Assembly (NCBI GenBank): GCA_019633425.1
Contig: WSUB01000137.1
Location: 1-64,000 of the forward strand
Reading direction: 5' to 3'
Source of the DNA: Tulasnella sp. 424
Lineage: Eukaryota > Basidiomycota > Agaricomycetes > Cantharellales > Tulasnellaceae
DNA length: 64,000 nt
A model generated the notes under the pieces. The model ran no database searches. It saw nothing but the letters and a program-made list of their open reading frames with translations, and had not been told where the DNA came from. Position numbers and translations under genes: made by a program. The first letter of the stretch is position 1; each line of letters opens with the position of its first letter. Shown here one piece after another: positions 35,006 through 47,897 of this stretch.

Positions 35006-38000
35006 TCAAAATAGCTGAGAGTCCCGTTCATTGATCCACTTTACCTTTTCTTTCAGACTCGTAAGGAATTGAGGATAGCTCGGCAAGTTCTCCGCCCCGC
35101 GGTCTTGAACGAGCAAGCTCAACGCCCATAAGCGCATCGCCGCCTCTCCGTCTTCCTTGACGATATACAAGTGCGGCCAGTAAGGTCCACGGCGCATCTC
35201 GCGTGTTTTGTTGATAACGGCGTTGACTCGTTGAGAGAACACGTTGTCAAGCAAGGGAAGAGTGGCCTGAGGTGAGGATAAACGAGTCAGCGACAGCGAA
35301 AACGCGACCTATTATCCCTACGTTACCTTGCCAGTTCTGAGTTGCTCGTATGCAGGGAGGTCGAACACGTCCATGACAAGCTGAGGAACAGCGTCACGAC
35401 CAACCCAGAGGAACATCGTCTGACCGTCTTCGATAAGGTACAGGCCGTGCCGCTCGAGACGCTCGCTCGTCAATGGAAGTGGTGGCGGCATGACCACTCC
35501 TTGTTCGCCAATCGTTCCGCACTATGGATCCACGATGGTGAGCAACTGCCATGGCGAGGTAAGTTATCCCGACGTACCTCCGGAGGCATGTTGTGCAGTG
35601 AGTAGAATGTTGGGTGCAAGTACGGAATCAATAGTTGTGATGGCAGAGTGGTCAATAGAGCCTGGGCGTAGGCACGCAAATCTGATGGAATCTGGGTGCT
35701 TTGTCGGATACCAACCTAAGGAAGCAAGGGCGTTATTGATCAGCCTAGCGCATCAGCTATGATACCTATCGTCCTTACGTGTTTCAAAAGTCCCAACGTC
35801 AGCAAAGGCAAGAACTTCATGTTGTCGGCAATGCTCAGCGCGGCGCTAGCACCTCCTCCAGAAGAAGTCATTGTATTCTTGTACGTGGTGAGGATATCGA
35901 CCATCTTGTTGACCAATGCATCACGAGCGTCTTCAAGCTTCGAGGAAATCGACCGTTCGACGGCTTTGTTGGCAAGCAACGTCACGATGGCCGCCTGGTC
36001 TGCAGAAGCATAGAGCTCCGAGATGTTGGACGTGGTGGGATACGCGGACGTGACGACCCGAATGCGACGTTCCCCTACAAAGAAAAGGAGTCAGGATGCA
36101 AAAACCGACAAGCACAACGGAGTAGACGCACCGTCAGAAGAGGTATGCAGAACAGCAGTCTGGAAGACAACGAAGGGGCTTGTAATGTTTTCCTCGATTT
36201 GAACTTCGATGGCATAAGATTGGTCGATCGGGACGGCTGGCAGCGACAGGAGATCCGTCGAACGGACAAAGAAGTTGCCGTGGTACGACGACAGTCTGAG
36301 ACCCCTTGAAGCACGGACACGTATGACGGCTTCAAGGCCGATGGGGCTGGACAAGATCTCCCCGAATTCGTGCGCAAATTTGATAGCATCCTCGGATCTT
36401 GCAGCGTTGAAGGCCGGATAGAAGAACGTGTTTCCAGCGGTGTAGTGCGGAAGGCAGCCTATGGAATTAGATGTGAGTATCTTTCACTTCGCCCCTGAAA
36501 GCGACGATAGGTGCAAACTCACTAAGGGTCGCAACGTCCTGGTACTGTGCACTGAAGAGGAACATGTCCACTGAAACTTGGGAGCGAGAGCATTCGATGG
36601 CAAACGTCTTGTAGAAGCTGTCGGCCGCTTGGAGCAAGCTTGATTCCTAAGGAAGACGACAGACGTTCAGCAACGCATTACGCACGCATTGGCATGCGTC
36701 TTCCGACCTTGCTGGTTCCAAACATTTTAGGATCTTCACGGGGCTTGAGCGCACCAGTGCCAAGGGTAGGTAAAGTAGCCGTACAGACGATGAGTTTGCC
36801 GCCAATGGAAGAAATGAGCTTGAATCCGGCTTGTAGGGCGGGGCCGAGTGCGCTTCCGACGCTGTGCGAATCGGCGAACATGTCACTCAGTCGACCGAGG
36901 AGGGCTTCTAGACCAGCGCGCGCCTCGGTCAAGTTGGTCAAGAGGTCGGTTGGTTTGGGGAGGAAGACGTCGTCCAAGTCGGAGACGACCAACAGGGTGG
37001 ACTCGGCCGAGCCGGGCTGGACATCGTTGTTAGCAACCCCCAAACGAAATACGTTCGATGATACGGGAAAGACGTACGGGGACGCAGAAGAAGTGAAGAG
37101 CTGTGTCGAAGCCAATGATGGCAACCTTGGTCCTGTTGTCGGCGTTCGGTAGTCTATCCAGGGACTCGAGAATAGTGCGAGTTGCGGTTGCGAGCATTCC
37201 TGTAGTGTTAAGGGGATCAAAGCAATTCAGTGTCGGTTTTTAGTTCCGCACTTGGTTCCGACCCTCTTACCAGACGCAACACCATGCTGAGACACGTCGA
37301 GGAGGAACACGTAGACTGGAGGTTGAGGTGGGCGGACCTGCGCGCACGTTAGTATGGCTATCTCCTATCCAGAGACCTGGCCATCTACGGAGCATACCAT
37401 GTATTCAGTGGGCGCCACATACTCGACGACACCATGGTTCAACTCTGCTCTCTTCCAGCGGTCGCCGGGAGTGTTCGTGGCTTGGTCCCAATCGAACATT
37501 TGCGGCACTTCGTTGCTTACGTTGCACATGCAGCACTTCCACCTCGCACCACCGTCGATGAACGTGACGTATGGATTGATGTAGGTACGGCAGCGACGGC
37601 ATCGGGCGATAACTTGGTCGGTGACGACTTGGACGGGTGCATCTCCTTCCTTGAGGGAACGGTGCGGAGTGAGGATCAACCCGAAGGGAAGCTTCGCCTT
37701 TCCCAACAGAGAGTTTGTAGTCGGAATGGCGTTCATGGTGCATCGTTGGTATGTGTAGTCGGCGTTTGCGGTCACTTCTTGAGATACGCTTGCCTGGACA
37801 GAAGGAATGTAAACATTTCGCGCGCAGCGTAACCTCCAGCACATTGGTAACTCACTCCAGGCGGAAGACGAATCTCTGGCGGAGGAGCCACAAGCTCTCG
37901 AGGGTCCAGGAATGCGCCTACAAGGTTGATGGTGTGCAATGCGAACTGGCAGAGGAGTAAAATTATAAGGACGGAAAGTCAATCTTATCTTTGGTGCGGA

Positions 38001-38458
38001 CGGCTCACCTGCTTCTGGCTATAACCAGGCTGTTGCAATCCCATCTGGGAGAACTGATCGGTCAATGCTCCAACTTGAGGTTGTTGTTGTTGCTGATAAG
38101 CTGATGGTTGAGACGGTACGACGAACCCGCCAGCAGAGAAAACCCCAGGACCTTGCCCGATAGCGGCAGGGTTGTAGAACCCAGAAGGCTGAGCAGGTGG
38201 TTGCTCGCCCCCAGCTGGAGTGAAGAAAGACCCGCCGCCCACGGTATTGCCTGCCATGTCTCCAGGGGCTGGTGGGTGAACGACGCCGCTATCGCCATAG
38301 TAGGCTTGGGTTTGCCCGGCAGCGTATTGACGCCGCTTCGCGTGACCCCCGGCAGGTGCAGGGCCTGGAGCTGGAACCCCTTGTTCGGTAATGGATGGAG
38401 GGTCCCATTGAGTTTGACCAGTGCTTGTCTCTGACGGGGCAGGAGAATACCAAGACAT
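35006..38458 (-). CDS. SEC24: COPII coat subunit Sec24
   Basis: The cargo-binding subunit of the inner COPII coat; with Sec23 it is recruited by Sar1-GTP to ER exit sites for ER-to-Golgi transport. Twelve exons on minus: 38458-38009, 37945-37856, 37793-37398, 37337-37271, 37199-37078, 37016-36708, 36646-36523, 36458-36132, 36074-35779, 35715-35578, 35521-35327, 35266-35006. They sum to 924 aa, matching fungal Sec24. A Gln/Pro/Gly-rich disordered N-terminus of about 150 residues comes first. The zinc finger has Cys245, Cys248, Cys267 and Cys270 ([16 protein letters not shown] ... WKCCMCN). The trunk domain has [10 protein letters not shown] and [15 protein letters not shown]. Beta-sandwich and helical domains follow, and a gelsolin-like C-terminus has [19 protein letters not shown] and [14 protein letters not shown]. 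No lesions. Another ATG lies upstream, but the QP-rich start is typical. Confidence 0.95.
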
Positions 38459-39479
38459 GAGTACGGCGAAAGGGATAGTGGTTGGGAGAACGTCTGGAAT
38501 GCTAACCAACGAAGAAATATCTTTGGCTCTGCTCGTCCCTAAGCACCGGGTATTTGAGTTTAGAGTGACTGTCTCTTATCGATGAGGACGCATGCCACGC
38601 ACCATTCAGCTGTCCAACCTGGAGGAAGCTCGTGTTGATCAGACATATTTCCCTATGATGCCAGTCCAAAACAAGACGATGGTTAAGTCAGTGGCCGCTC
38701 CCCTCCTTGCCACGTTGGGACACGCGACAATATGCAGGAGATACGTCACGGCCTCACGTTGTGCTATGAGTTGGATGACTTGTTCGTGAAAGAGTCTGAG
38801 GTCGTCGAATGTCGTGGTCCTGGGTAACGTGTCACGGACACGTCGTCACAGCAAGCTTGTCAGGACTATGTGCGAACGGAAGCTAGATAACCTCTGAAGC
38901 GAACTGACCAAGCCACTCGCGTCGGTTTGAGAAGAGAGGTCAAGACTTGGGTTTGTGAGAGGCACTTGACAAGCGAAGGCGTCTTGGGCTTCCAATGTAG
39001 ACCAAGAGTAGAACGTGGAAACACCCTGTTGAGCTAAGCAGTCAGTCAGGGCTGGCTCAATACCCCGTCCCCAGTTTTCTTAACCGATAACAGTTTATCT
39101 ACATCCATCGTTCCAAAGTGCTTTATCTCTAAATGTTTATAGTCCTCCTGTTCCACCATGGCCAACTGATTTATCATCGGAGCGCGAAAGACCATATCTG
39201 AGCCAGTTCGTACCGCACGGCGGGAACGGCAGCCATGCTTAAGTTCGATGTATGTATGTATACTTCGACTCTGGACTCTTGAACCGAAGCAGGCTTATGG
39301 GATGGTGAACTGCGCCTGAATAAGTACGGCACTGCTTGTTTTTACGGCATTTCACAATAAGGGATCAGGACCTCAGCCAAACGATTACACAGAGGATGAG
39401 GCACAGGACACAGGAAAAGCGACGCGCGTCCTCTCTCACCCAATGCTATATGCAGTAGATGTCGCTTGAAATAACACCC
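38459..39479. other. Intergenic region upstream of SEC24 and left edge of the tandem array
   Basis: Holds the SEC24 promoter. I see no gene, and nothing here matches the repeated blocks to the right, so single-copy DNA ends near 39480. Confidence 0.4.
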
Positions 39480-39702
39480 GTGTCGATCACATCTGACGTA
39501 CTCGGAATGCGGCTGCTCACCATCGAAATGGTGTAAAGCCTCGCGTCAAGATTCAGAACATGGGTCTCATCAGCCAACTACCACTTTGAAGAACCCGATT
39601 ACTCGCCCCTTCGTCGTAAGAACTATTCCATACAGTGTTGTAGGTCCGAGGAATACTCCTCCGCACCCAGGCGCTGACGATACTATAGCTATCCATTCGG
39701 CA

Positions 39703-40450
39703 ACGTCCCAGACCAAGCCAACCATCATCTTCGTTCCCGGAGCGTGGCACGAACCACACGTCTTCGAGCCCGCTACCAGCATCCTCCAATCCCTGGGTTA
39801 CAAGACCGTCTCCGTCTCCCTTCCGAGCGTCGGAGCTTCCCCTCCATTGAAGGACTTCCAGCCCGACGTAGCAGCCGTCCGAGCCGCCATTGTCTCCTGC
39901 GTCGATGCAGGATCTGAAGTGGTTCTGTTCCCGCATAGCTTGGCGGGTTCCCATCTAGTGAGGCTATCACGGGATTGACAAAGTCGGACCTTCAGAGCGA
40001 GGGCAAGCCCGGAGGAGTCGTTCACTTTGTGCTCTGCACTGCTTTTCTCGTCCCTGAATGAACAGCACCTATGGACCCGGAGCAATGTCCGTCTCCTCAG
40101 TAAAAGGTTGTCGAAGATGGGATGGAGATTGTGACCATCAACGCTATCACAACCTTCTAAACGACCTACCCCGTGAGCCCGCGGAACGGAATGCACCAGG
40201 TTTGAAGCGGCAGAGCTACAAGGTTTCTGCGAGCAAGCTGACCTATGCTGCTTGGCAACACGTCCCTAAGACTTATCTTTATGCCAAGAAAGACTTGGCA
40301 ATTCACATTCAATATCAGAGGACGATGGTGGAAGGAAGTGGCGTGAACATCACTACGGAGACGTTCGATACGGGTCACAACGATTTCCTCACGATGTCGC
40401 CGATCAGAAGAGCGGCAGGAGAGTCTGTAGTCGACATGCGAAGGGTTGAA
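39703..40450 (+). pseudogene. Alpha/beta-hydrolase relic H0
   Basis: Encodes the N-terminal half of a small fungal alpha/beta-hydrolase (AB_hydrolase_6 type): QTKPTIIFVPGAWHEPHVFE, then LQSLGYKTVSVSLPSVGASP, then AVRAAIVSCVDAGSEVVLFPHS. The codon aligned with the initiator ATG of copy H1 is ACG at 39703. At the nucleophile elbow, expected as HSYGG, one base is missing just after the serine codon (about 39939), so the frame runs into a stop at 39978. Downstream sequence still matches the family (YAAWQHVPKTYLYAKKDLAI, TFDTGHNDFLTMS) but in shifted frames with stops. It is thus non-functional, and lies tail-to-tail with DUF6535 A. Confidence 0.75.
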
Positions 40451-40770
40451 GTCGTCGTGCGCTATTTGATACCCGTAGTCGTTTTCAACTTGATTTTAAG
40501 TCGTGCGATGTCTCGAATTAGGATGAGGGACGTTTTCTAGAAATATTATTAACTTGGCTCAGCTGTTGCAGGTGGCACGACTCTCCATTGGGTAAGGCAC
40601 AAGACGTGTACCGGGACTAAGCTTGGCGAGACAACAACTATCCATTAACGCAGTATTTTCGCGAAACACGGTATAGAGAAACGGAAAGTGACCTGCAGCA
40701 GCCCGAGAGAGGCTTACTTGGTTCCAGGTAACCGGGTTGTGCATGATATCCTCCATCAACGTCTCCCTGA

Positions 40771-43529
40771 TCATAGTGGGGGGTAGCAGGAAAATTTCCC
40801 GCCAGGCAGGTTCCGTCCGCCAACCCGGATTGGCAAGGGGTCCGCTGGGTTTGCCTGCGGGTGAAAGAAAAAGGGAGTCAGTACAGGCCCCAACTCTTGA
40901 GGCTGACACCCACCATCACCGGGTCGGTAGTCTTCTGGACAGCGAGAACGGCAGATTCCAGTCGAGCGAAGTAAGCGACTAGTTCGTCGGAAACAGAGCT
41001 GTACCTAGTTGGGTCCGTTTCTATATACCGGAATTCCCCATCGCGGGCATACCCGGCGGGGCTGCAGTCTAGGAGCCAATCACGAATGCGGAGAAAGTTT
41101 GAGAATGCGGAAACATCGACGGTGCTTGGCTTCCTCCTCGAAATCTGCTCAGCAGAATTCAAACAAGCTTTCAGCTCACTGGAGAGGTCAATGACGAGAT
41201 TTCTGTAGCCGAAGGTGAAGGTGGTCAGTGTGAAAAGAGGATTTCGGGAAGCGGTAAGCGCTGACCCGAAATAAGCGGTGCTCCTCACCGCCTCAAAGGG
41301 CCAAACAAGAACTTTGATGCAGCGCGCTACAAGATCCTTTTCTGTGTGTTTGGAAAGTTGGTTCCGAGTCTCCCGATGAATAATGTTTTGAAAAAGATCC
41401 ATCGCATGCTTCGCCATTAACTTGATGGTTTCAAAGTTATCCGGTCGTGGAATTAGCGAGGCACAGGCTCCTTCCAGCAACATGGCGCACACGCCATCGG
41501 ATGGCCGGGACGGCGAATCAACGCTGGAGAATACCTTGAGGACGTCATCAACTGCCCTATCCCCATCGCCACTGAAGGGGCGTTTTGAGTCTCGAGCAGC
41601 AAAAACAAATCTCGTTCTGCTCACCGCGTATGATAGATGCCTGCCATTTTGCACACAGCATGCCAAGTCCTCTTCCCTCTCTCATCCCAAGCCGTCTTCT
41701 CTCTCTCATCCCAGGGAAACGGAAGGCTTTCTCGGGGCATGTAAGCTTCCACAGCCCAGGCTAGTAGGCGTGTGACCAAGGTGGCCTCCGCTCCCCTGAA
41801 ATGCGCCAGAGAAGTGGAGAATTGTTCGAACCAGTTGTCTATTTCATCCTGATCCCATGGGTTATGAAGTAGTATGCAGAGCAACGACGACATCATGCAT
41901 TGGGTGCAGTGTGGGCATGAGGACTCGACCCCAAAATCCGTTATGAAATATACCGCCGTGCCAATCCTCTCAAGAACATCGGACAGTTCTTCATCCTCGG
42001 GATATTCGCCAGATATGTGGAAATGGTCCGATGAGCGTTCGTCAGGGGGAAAAATAAATGCAGGAAATGAAGACGACGGAATAAGATGGAGCAACGAATT
42101 AGAAAATGCTACCAATTGCATGGCACGTGGATCTGAATGTTGAATTCCCCAGAGGGTCGACACATCGACTCGCCAAGGCTCAGCAAGACGAGAATAAAAT
42201 TCGTCGTCAGAAAGAAGCCAGCTTGCTTCCTTCTTGGATGTTATTGCTTGGAGATTAACTGCAGCATAGATGAGCGCATTTCTATCTTCCGAGGTGCAGA
42301 TAACACGTTTCGCTGCCATCGACTTGAGACGCTCAACAGGCTCTGCACGGCGAGGGACATTCCGTGCAACCCATGATACAATGCTTCCCGATTTGAAACT
42401 CTCCGACCATTCGATCTCAGTGGGATCAAGGGTAACCTCTCTGATGAATTTTACTGCGCTCCGGAATGTTGTCCGCATTCGGGAGGTGCAAGACTGGATC
42501 GCTGACTGGGTGGAAGTACTGATAGAATATTGCCCTACTTCCAACGTGCTTCCACCCTCCAATGACCGGTGAATGAAGCCCTGAGTAATCCTGCCGATGA
42601 ACCGTTCTGCTCTCCGGAATGGTACCCACAGGAGGAACCAGAAGATCAAAAGTCCGCCGAACTCGAACACCGCCGGCGGCCAGAATAGGAGAAGGAATAC
42701 TGGTACCCGTATGAGGCGTGATGCAAATTGAAAAAGATGGGACAAGGGGCTTTTGAACGGACACCAATGATCGTAAGCAGCACAAAGTGCCATCAAAACG
42801 ATACCCGCAAGAGCAAGTCCCATCGGTGCTGCTACTGTGTAGCACATTGACCTGCTCAACGTTCCAAGATATAGAATGAACGAAACGCAAAAAATGACCA
42901 GGCCCAATTGGAGTAGTGAGGGCAGGATGTCGTCCAAAATTGCCTCTAGACGCCATCGCTTGGCGCCTAGATAACGTCGAAGCTGCTCCCATCGCTGAGC
43001 TTCGGCACCACCGCCACTGCGCTTGCGGTAGTACATCAACCATTGTTGGCCCAGGACTGCTAGGAAGGATGCTAGGAGAGCGAGTGTCAGACTGAGCGAG
43101 AAGAGGATGTTGATTGGGATGATGCTAGAGGTGGGTGAGAAGGATGCTGAGGGGAGATCGTCAGCGGAGTGAATACTGCCATTGCCTCCGGTGACAAGCT
43201 GGAGAAGAAGTGCATTGGTGTCGTCGGCAGGGTCTGCGCTCATCTCTGGAAGCGTGAGCGCCAGGAAGGCAGAGTTGACCCCAGCAAACAGACCAGCCTG
43301 AGTAGAGACAATGTGAACCGTTTAAGAGAGCGTTATGGTTTAGACTGAAATTTACCGTACGTACAAAAATGAGAATGCCATCGAGCTGAGATTTGAGACT
43401 CTTAACCATGTCTTCATCAATCTCGTCCGCTAGGTTGTCGTAGTATTTGTAGAAGCGTCCTCCATCTTCTCCAAATTCCTTGGGAATCTCTGGAATGACT
43501 TTGAGCTTTTCTTCGGGTCGCGTATTCAT
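40771..43529 (-). CDS. DUF6535 domain membrane protein, array copy A
   Basis: Minus-strand exons 43529-43365, 43297-41625, 41571-41266, 41202-40914 and 40854-40771 sum to 838 aa with correct phases. It starts MNTRPEEKLKVIPEIPKEFG. The membrane domain is intact (LFSLSLTLALLASFLAVLGQ, LVIFCVSFILYLGTLS, GLALAGIVLMALCAAYDHWC). The region after the last TM helix has one EGGSTLEVG unit, versus more in B and D. Conserved later motifs are RLKSMAAKRVICTSEDRNAL, ASWLLSDDEFYSRL, SPSRPSDGVC and KHTEKDLVARCI. Intron 3 (41265-41203) is 63 nt and stop-free. The last exon encodes ANPADPLP then VGGRNLPGGKF, shared only with copy C. Head-to-head with an F-box relic. Function unknown. Confidence 0.87.
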
Positions 43530-43689
43530 GAGGGGGAAGTGGTTCGAGTGGTTTTGGTGGGTGGACGAAGTACAAAGTACATTCGGTTTACACGAGGACG
43601 CTGGGCAAGCCCCAACTATTCCGCTCTTCCGTTTCACGGAACCAACGCGAATTGGTCATCACGTAAACGTCCCACCTGAACAGCCTCAT

Positions 43690-44170
43690 TCCCAGATGTA
43701 AGAGGAACTAATCTATTGGACGGCGTACTAAGGGAATGAGACAAGAGGGAGAGGGACCAGACTAGGACCAGACCCTCGACCAAAGAACGCCAAACTGGTA
43801 CCGTTGTGACGGACCCATCACATGAAACGTCCCCAGCTCCGATGACAAAAGGGAGACAATCTCACTGAGATGCGATAGGACTGGTTAGGCACTAAAGCTG
43901 TTGGGAGAGGGATGCTATATTTGATTTGGGGTACACACGCAGAAGCAGTTCGCTGTGGAGAGCCAGCCGTCGAGTAGTCCAGGTGCGATTTGCCCGCGGT
44001 TCAAAGGCGAGGCGACGTCACGCGCGCGCACCGCTTCCTCAGTCCATCTTTTTGCAGTTCCACCAATCCCATTATCCGCGGCCGGTCATATCCTCCCTCC
44101 CTCATACCACGTCTATCTCCTCTTCTGCTCCTCAAGAATACCTATCAACCCCCTATGAGGTGGGAATAGA
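43690..44170 (+). promoter_or_regulatory. Conserved divergent promoter block P1 with CRE-like GACGTCA
   Basis: Sequence between DUF6535 A and its F-box relic is repeated with little change in the other units. It has a gatgctatat TATA-like element (43911-43920), a cccgcggttcaaaggcgagg stretch, then GACGTCA at 44014-44020 inside an alternating CG run. Such elements are bound by ATF/CREB-type bZIP factors in fungi; use here is an inference from conservation alone. Confidence 0.5.
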
Positions 44171-44249
44171 TCCCGACTTCCACGACATGAAACTTCTCGT
44201 CTATTTACTTCAGCAACTTGACGAGCCTCAACAACGCAGACGTCCCATG

Positions 44250-45810
44250 CGATAGTACGATGTCGAAGCATGATGAAAATGCTTCCGCTGCTTACTGGGC
44301 CGCACATGGAGTCCCCGTTTCGGTGGTGCCCTCATGCATTTTGGTGCGTTTGCCAGGATATTTGATACAAATGACGCGGGCACTAACCGACAACCTCCCG
44401 TGCTCTTAGTTCATCACTTTCTCTTTTTACACCCTTCGCAACTACACCTTTCATGTCCTGGGGCCCGGTGTTCCTAGAAAAGACGTACGTTTTGGGCTAT
44501 CAAGACGTATCGCCGGAGGTATGTTTCGTGGCTCACAAGGCTTCTACTGCTCTGAGACCTCCGTCGTCGAACAGACCCTTACAGATCCCGGACCTAGCTC
44601 CTGGAGTTATTGCTATACGCCAGGCAGCAGTTCAGTGTCGAAGCACGTTGGCCGCGTTGACCACGTCAGCGGCTGTCATCCAAGAGGAGGCCGAGCAATC
44701 CTTGTACCGCGTCATCTTGATATAAAGCCCGGCCGCCTTCCATCACCTCCCTCAATTGAAAAATGGAACCCGAGCGGTCGCAGCTCAGCTCTCTTTCTGG
44801 CATTCAAGTTGCTCGAGGATGAACGCAAATACCGAAACCTCGAAGATTTTCAGAAGAACCTTCCAGCCAAACCCAATCTTACCGCCTTTTGATTTTGGGC
44901 GCGAATCCCGACGGAGAGGGCTTCCCTTCTATTACCTCACAACATTAGTTCATCACGCGTTCCAACAACCAGTCAGAACTCTCGGAGTCGAGCCTACACC
45001 CGGATCAACTCGTTCAGCTCCTTGAAGTTCCGCCGAGGGTCCAAGTCCTCGAACTATATCCTGCCTCCAGCATCCCCGATAATCCCATCAACGTCTCAGC
45101 CCTCCCAAGCGACGCCCTGCCAAATCTTACCAACATCGCAGCGGGGGGTTTTCAACGTTCTCCAACTCGTCCTGGCAGGCCGTCCGGTCACCTCTGCCAT
45201 TCTGCGTGACTGGTTGGAACGGGTCGCGTGATGGATGTAGCCAACTTGGCTGAATGTCACGGGCATGCAGAATTAGGCGGCACGTACATGTGAGGGTCGT
45301 TCACAGGTGCGTACGGTTTGGCACTTTTGCCAATGCAGTTTCGAGTCCGATAGCGTGTTTAACACTACGTCTTGTCAGTGTTGCTTTGCATGCTTGGGAG
45401 GCCTCCTCCCAGAGTCAGGGGATAGCGCAGTCACCTCTGCGGTTGTTTATATTCTTTGTATCCGACACGGGCTCGCCAAATGCCTCCAGCACACGGATGT
45501 GTTCTTCAGGCTCCTCGAGGCCGTCACCGACTCGTGCCTCCGAGACGAGCTGCGGGCATTTGAAATCTCTACTGCAACTTCGACTCATATGGAATACCCA
45601 AGAAAGTCGCAGCTCGAAAAAGAAGAGCCGCTGGAAATGCCCGCAAAGGAAACCTGGGATCTCGAAGTGATAATGGTGAAATAGGTCGTGCTACGAAGCG
45701 GGTTCGCCTCCGGACTATTACGATACACCTTCTGGGACACGTCGCTTTGGGTCCACAAATTTCTATTCGACTCGAGCGGTGAGCCAATCGGCAACAAACT
45801 CCCTTGAGGA
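44250..45810 (+). pseudogene. F-box/LRR-like relic 1
   Basis: In one frame near 44630-44720 the sequence reads STLAALTTSAAVIQEEAEQS then LYRVI, which resembles the second half of a fungal F-box domain (TLATLATTSR..LQEEAEQLLYRSI). Near 45000-45200 it encodes leucine-rich stretches (RVQVLELYPASSI, ALPNLTNIAAG) typical of basidiomycete F-box proteins. The six-G run at 45143-45148 has one G more than copy 3 and shifts the frame; other stops occur. F-box proteins of this kind recruit substrates to SCF ubiquitin ligases, but this copy cannot make a complete protein. Confidence 0.55.
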
Positions 45811-46029
45811 GATCTCCGACTCCGACTAGTTCCGTTTTGGTTTGGTTATATTCTTCATTGAAGGCTACTTTAACATTGTGCTCAGTATATGTATTCTCTC
45901 ATGATCTTTTGAGAAGGGAGTCGGGGAAATGGCGCCTCCGTGCGCCGCTACGATATTTCTGCGCAATACTGTATAGATCTGGTTTGTCAGAGACCGAACA
46001 AGGCCTACGGGAACCCAAGGGAAGCTGAA

Positions 46030-46430
46030 TACAAACTTAAGAAGAACTAATTTAGTGGATGGCGTACTAATGGAATGTGACAAGAGGGGAATTCAGGAGT
46101 CAGAGCCTAGGGCCTCGACCGAAGGACGCCAAACTGGTCCCGTTGTGACAGACCCGTTACATGAACGCCCCAACTCGGATGACGAAGGGAAGACACTCTG
46201 ATAGGATAGGGTGGGCAACAGAGCTGTTGGGATGCTATATACGTAGAAGCAGTTTGCTAGGCGTCGGGTAGTCCAGGTACGATTTGCCCGCGGTTCAAAG
46301 ACAAGATGACGTCACACCCGTTGCTTCCACGTCCTTCCTCTGCAGTTCCACCAATCCCGTAATCAGGGACCATATCTTCTCTTCCTCGTACCATGTATAT
46401 ATCCTCTTTTGGTCCTCAAGAAAGGTCTCC
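46030..46430 (+). repeat. Orphan extra copy of the promoter block (P1b)
   Basis: This stretch repeats the P1 block: aactaatttagtggatggcg, gcctcgaccgaaggacgcca, gatgctatatacg (46231 on), cccgcggttcaaag and a full TGACGTCA palindrome at 46307-46314. No F-box coding sequence follows; it runs directly into hydrolase relic H1. It accounts for part of the extra length of the A-to-B interval. Confidence 0.7.
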
Positions 46431-46703
46431 CACTCAATGCGATGCTGTGTCGGTTGAACAACCCTCACGTGCAACCAATTGTCTCGATCACATCTGACGT
46501 CCTCCGAATGCGGCCGCTCATCATCGAAAGGGATGATGCCCCGCGTCAAGATCCAGAACATGGGTCTCATCAACTAACTACCGCTTTGAAGAACCCGACT
46601 ACTTACCATTTTATCGCAAGAACTATGTCATACACTAGTGTCGTAGGTCCAAAAAAATACTCCTCCGCATCCGAGCGCTGACGAATTTACCATCCGTTCA
46701 GCG

Positions 46704-47450
46704 ATGTCCCAAACCAAGCCGACCATCATCTTGGTTCCCCGGCCCGGAGCGTGGCACGAACCAGACATCTTCGAGCCCGTTACCACCATCCTCCAATCCC
46801 TGGGTTACAAGACCGTCTCCGTCTCCCTTCCGAGCGTCGGAGCTTCCCTCCCTTGAACGACTTCCAGCCCGACGTAGCAGCTGTCCGAGCCGCCATTGTC
46901 TCCTGCGTCGATGCAGGATCCGAAGTGGTTCTGTTTGCGCATGGCTATGGCGGGTTTCCATCCAGTGAGGCAATCCAAGGATTGAACAAGTCGGACATTC
47001 AGGGCCAAGGCAAGCCCGGAGGAGTCGTTCACTTCGTGCTCTGAGCTGTTTTCTTTATCCTTGCAGGAGTACCCTCCATAAACCCGGAACCAGGCCATTC
47101 TCCTCGGTACGAGGTTCCTCAGTGCGGAATGGAGGTTGTGACCTGCTTCCCGATAACGACTTTCTATAACGACCTACCACGTGATGCTCGGAACAGTATA
47201 CAGTAGGCTTGAAGAGGCAGAGCTACAAAGTTTTCGTGAGCAAGCAGACTTATGCTGCTTGGCGATACGTTCCTACGACGTATCTCTATACCAAAAAGGA
47301 CGTGGCGCTTCCGATTCGGTATCAGAAGATGACGGTGGAAGGAAGCGGTGTGAATATCGCGACGGAGATATTCGATTCGGGTCACAGCGTCTTCACCATA
47401 CCAGAAAGGTCTCCGATTCGATCAGAAGAGCGGCAGGAGAGTCGGTATAG
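46704..47450 (+). pseudogene. Alpha/beta-hydrolase relic H1
   Basis: Paralogue of H0 that keeps the initiator ATG (MSQTKPTIILVP). It has a one-base loss near 46850 that creates a stop after VGASLP, then returns to DFQPDVAAVRAAIVSCVDAG in another frame. At the nucleophile elbow the family motif HSYGG reads AHGYGG: the catalytic serine has become glycine. The C-terminal part (YAAWRYVPTTYLYTKKDVAL, TEIFDSGHSVF) is present but out of frame with stops. Non-functional on two independent grounds. Confidence 0.75.
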
Positions 47451-47897
47451 TCTGAGACGTAAACCACATCAGGGGCACAACTCCAAAAAACGCTCGACGT
47501 CGTCATGTTGTTTGATAACTGCTGTGATTTTGGACTTGTTAGTTGATGTCAAGTAATACGCGCTTTTTCTTTTTCTTTTTCCGGTTGTGTGATGCAAGCC
47601 GCTCTCGAAATTAGGGGTGTGGCGATTTTTCACAATAGGTGTTTGGTAAGTAATATTATGAACAAAGCGCAGCCTGGGCCGAGTGTGGAAGACAACCGTG
47701 ACACGACTCTCCGTGGGTGAAACAAAATGAATCCTTGAGACCAAACTTGACGAGACAACAGATATCCATTAGCGCAATATTTTTACGCGACGCTATATCT
47801 GGTTTATGAGAAACCAAACGCAACTTGGAGCAACCGGAAGGAGGCTTACCCGGTTCCGGGCAACTGCCTCGTGGATCCTCCGTCGACGTCTCCCCGA

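Noticed and set aside
42426..43043. Minus-strand frame of 205 codons overlapping DUF6535 A (similar ones overlap B, C and D)
   Set aside because: It is the same DNA as the DUF6535 membrane domain in another frame; it recurs only because the genes are paralogous.
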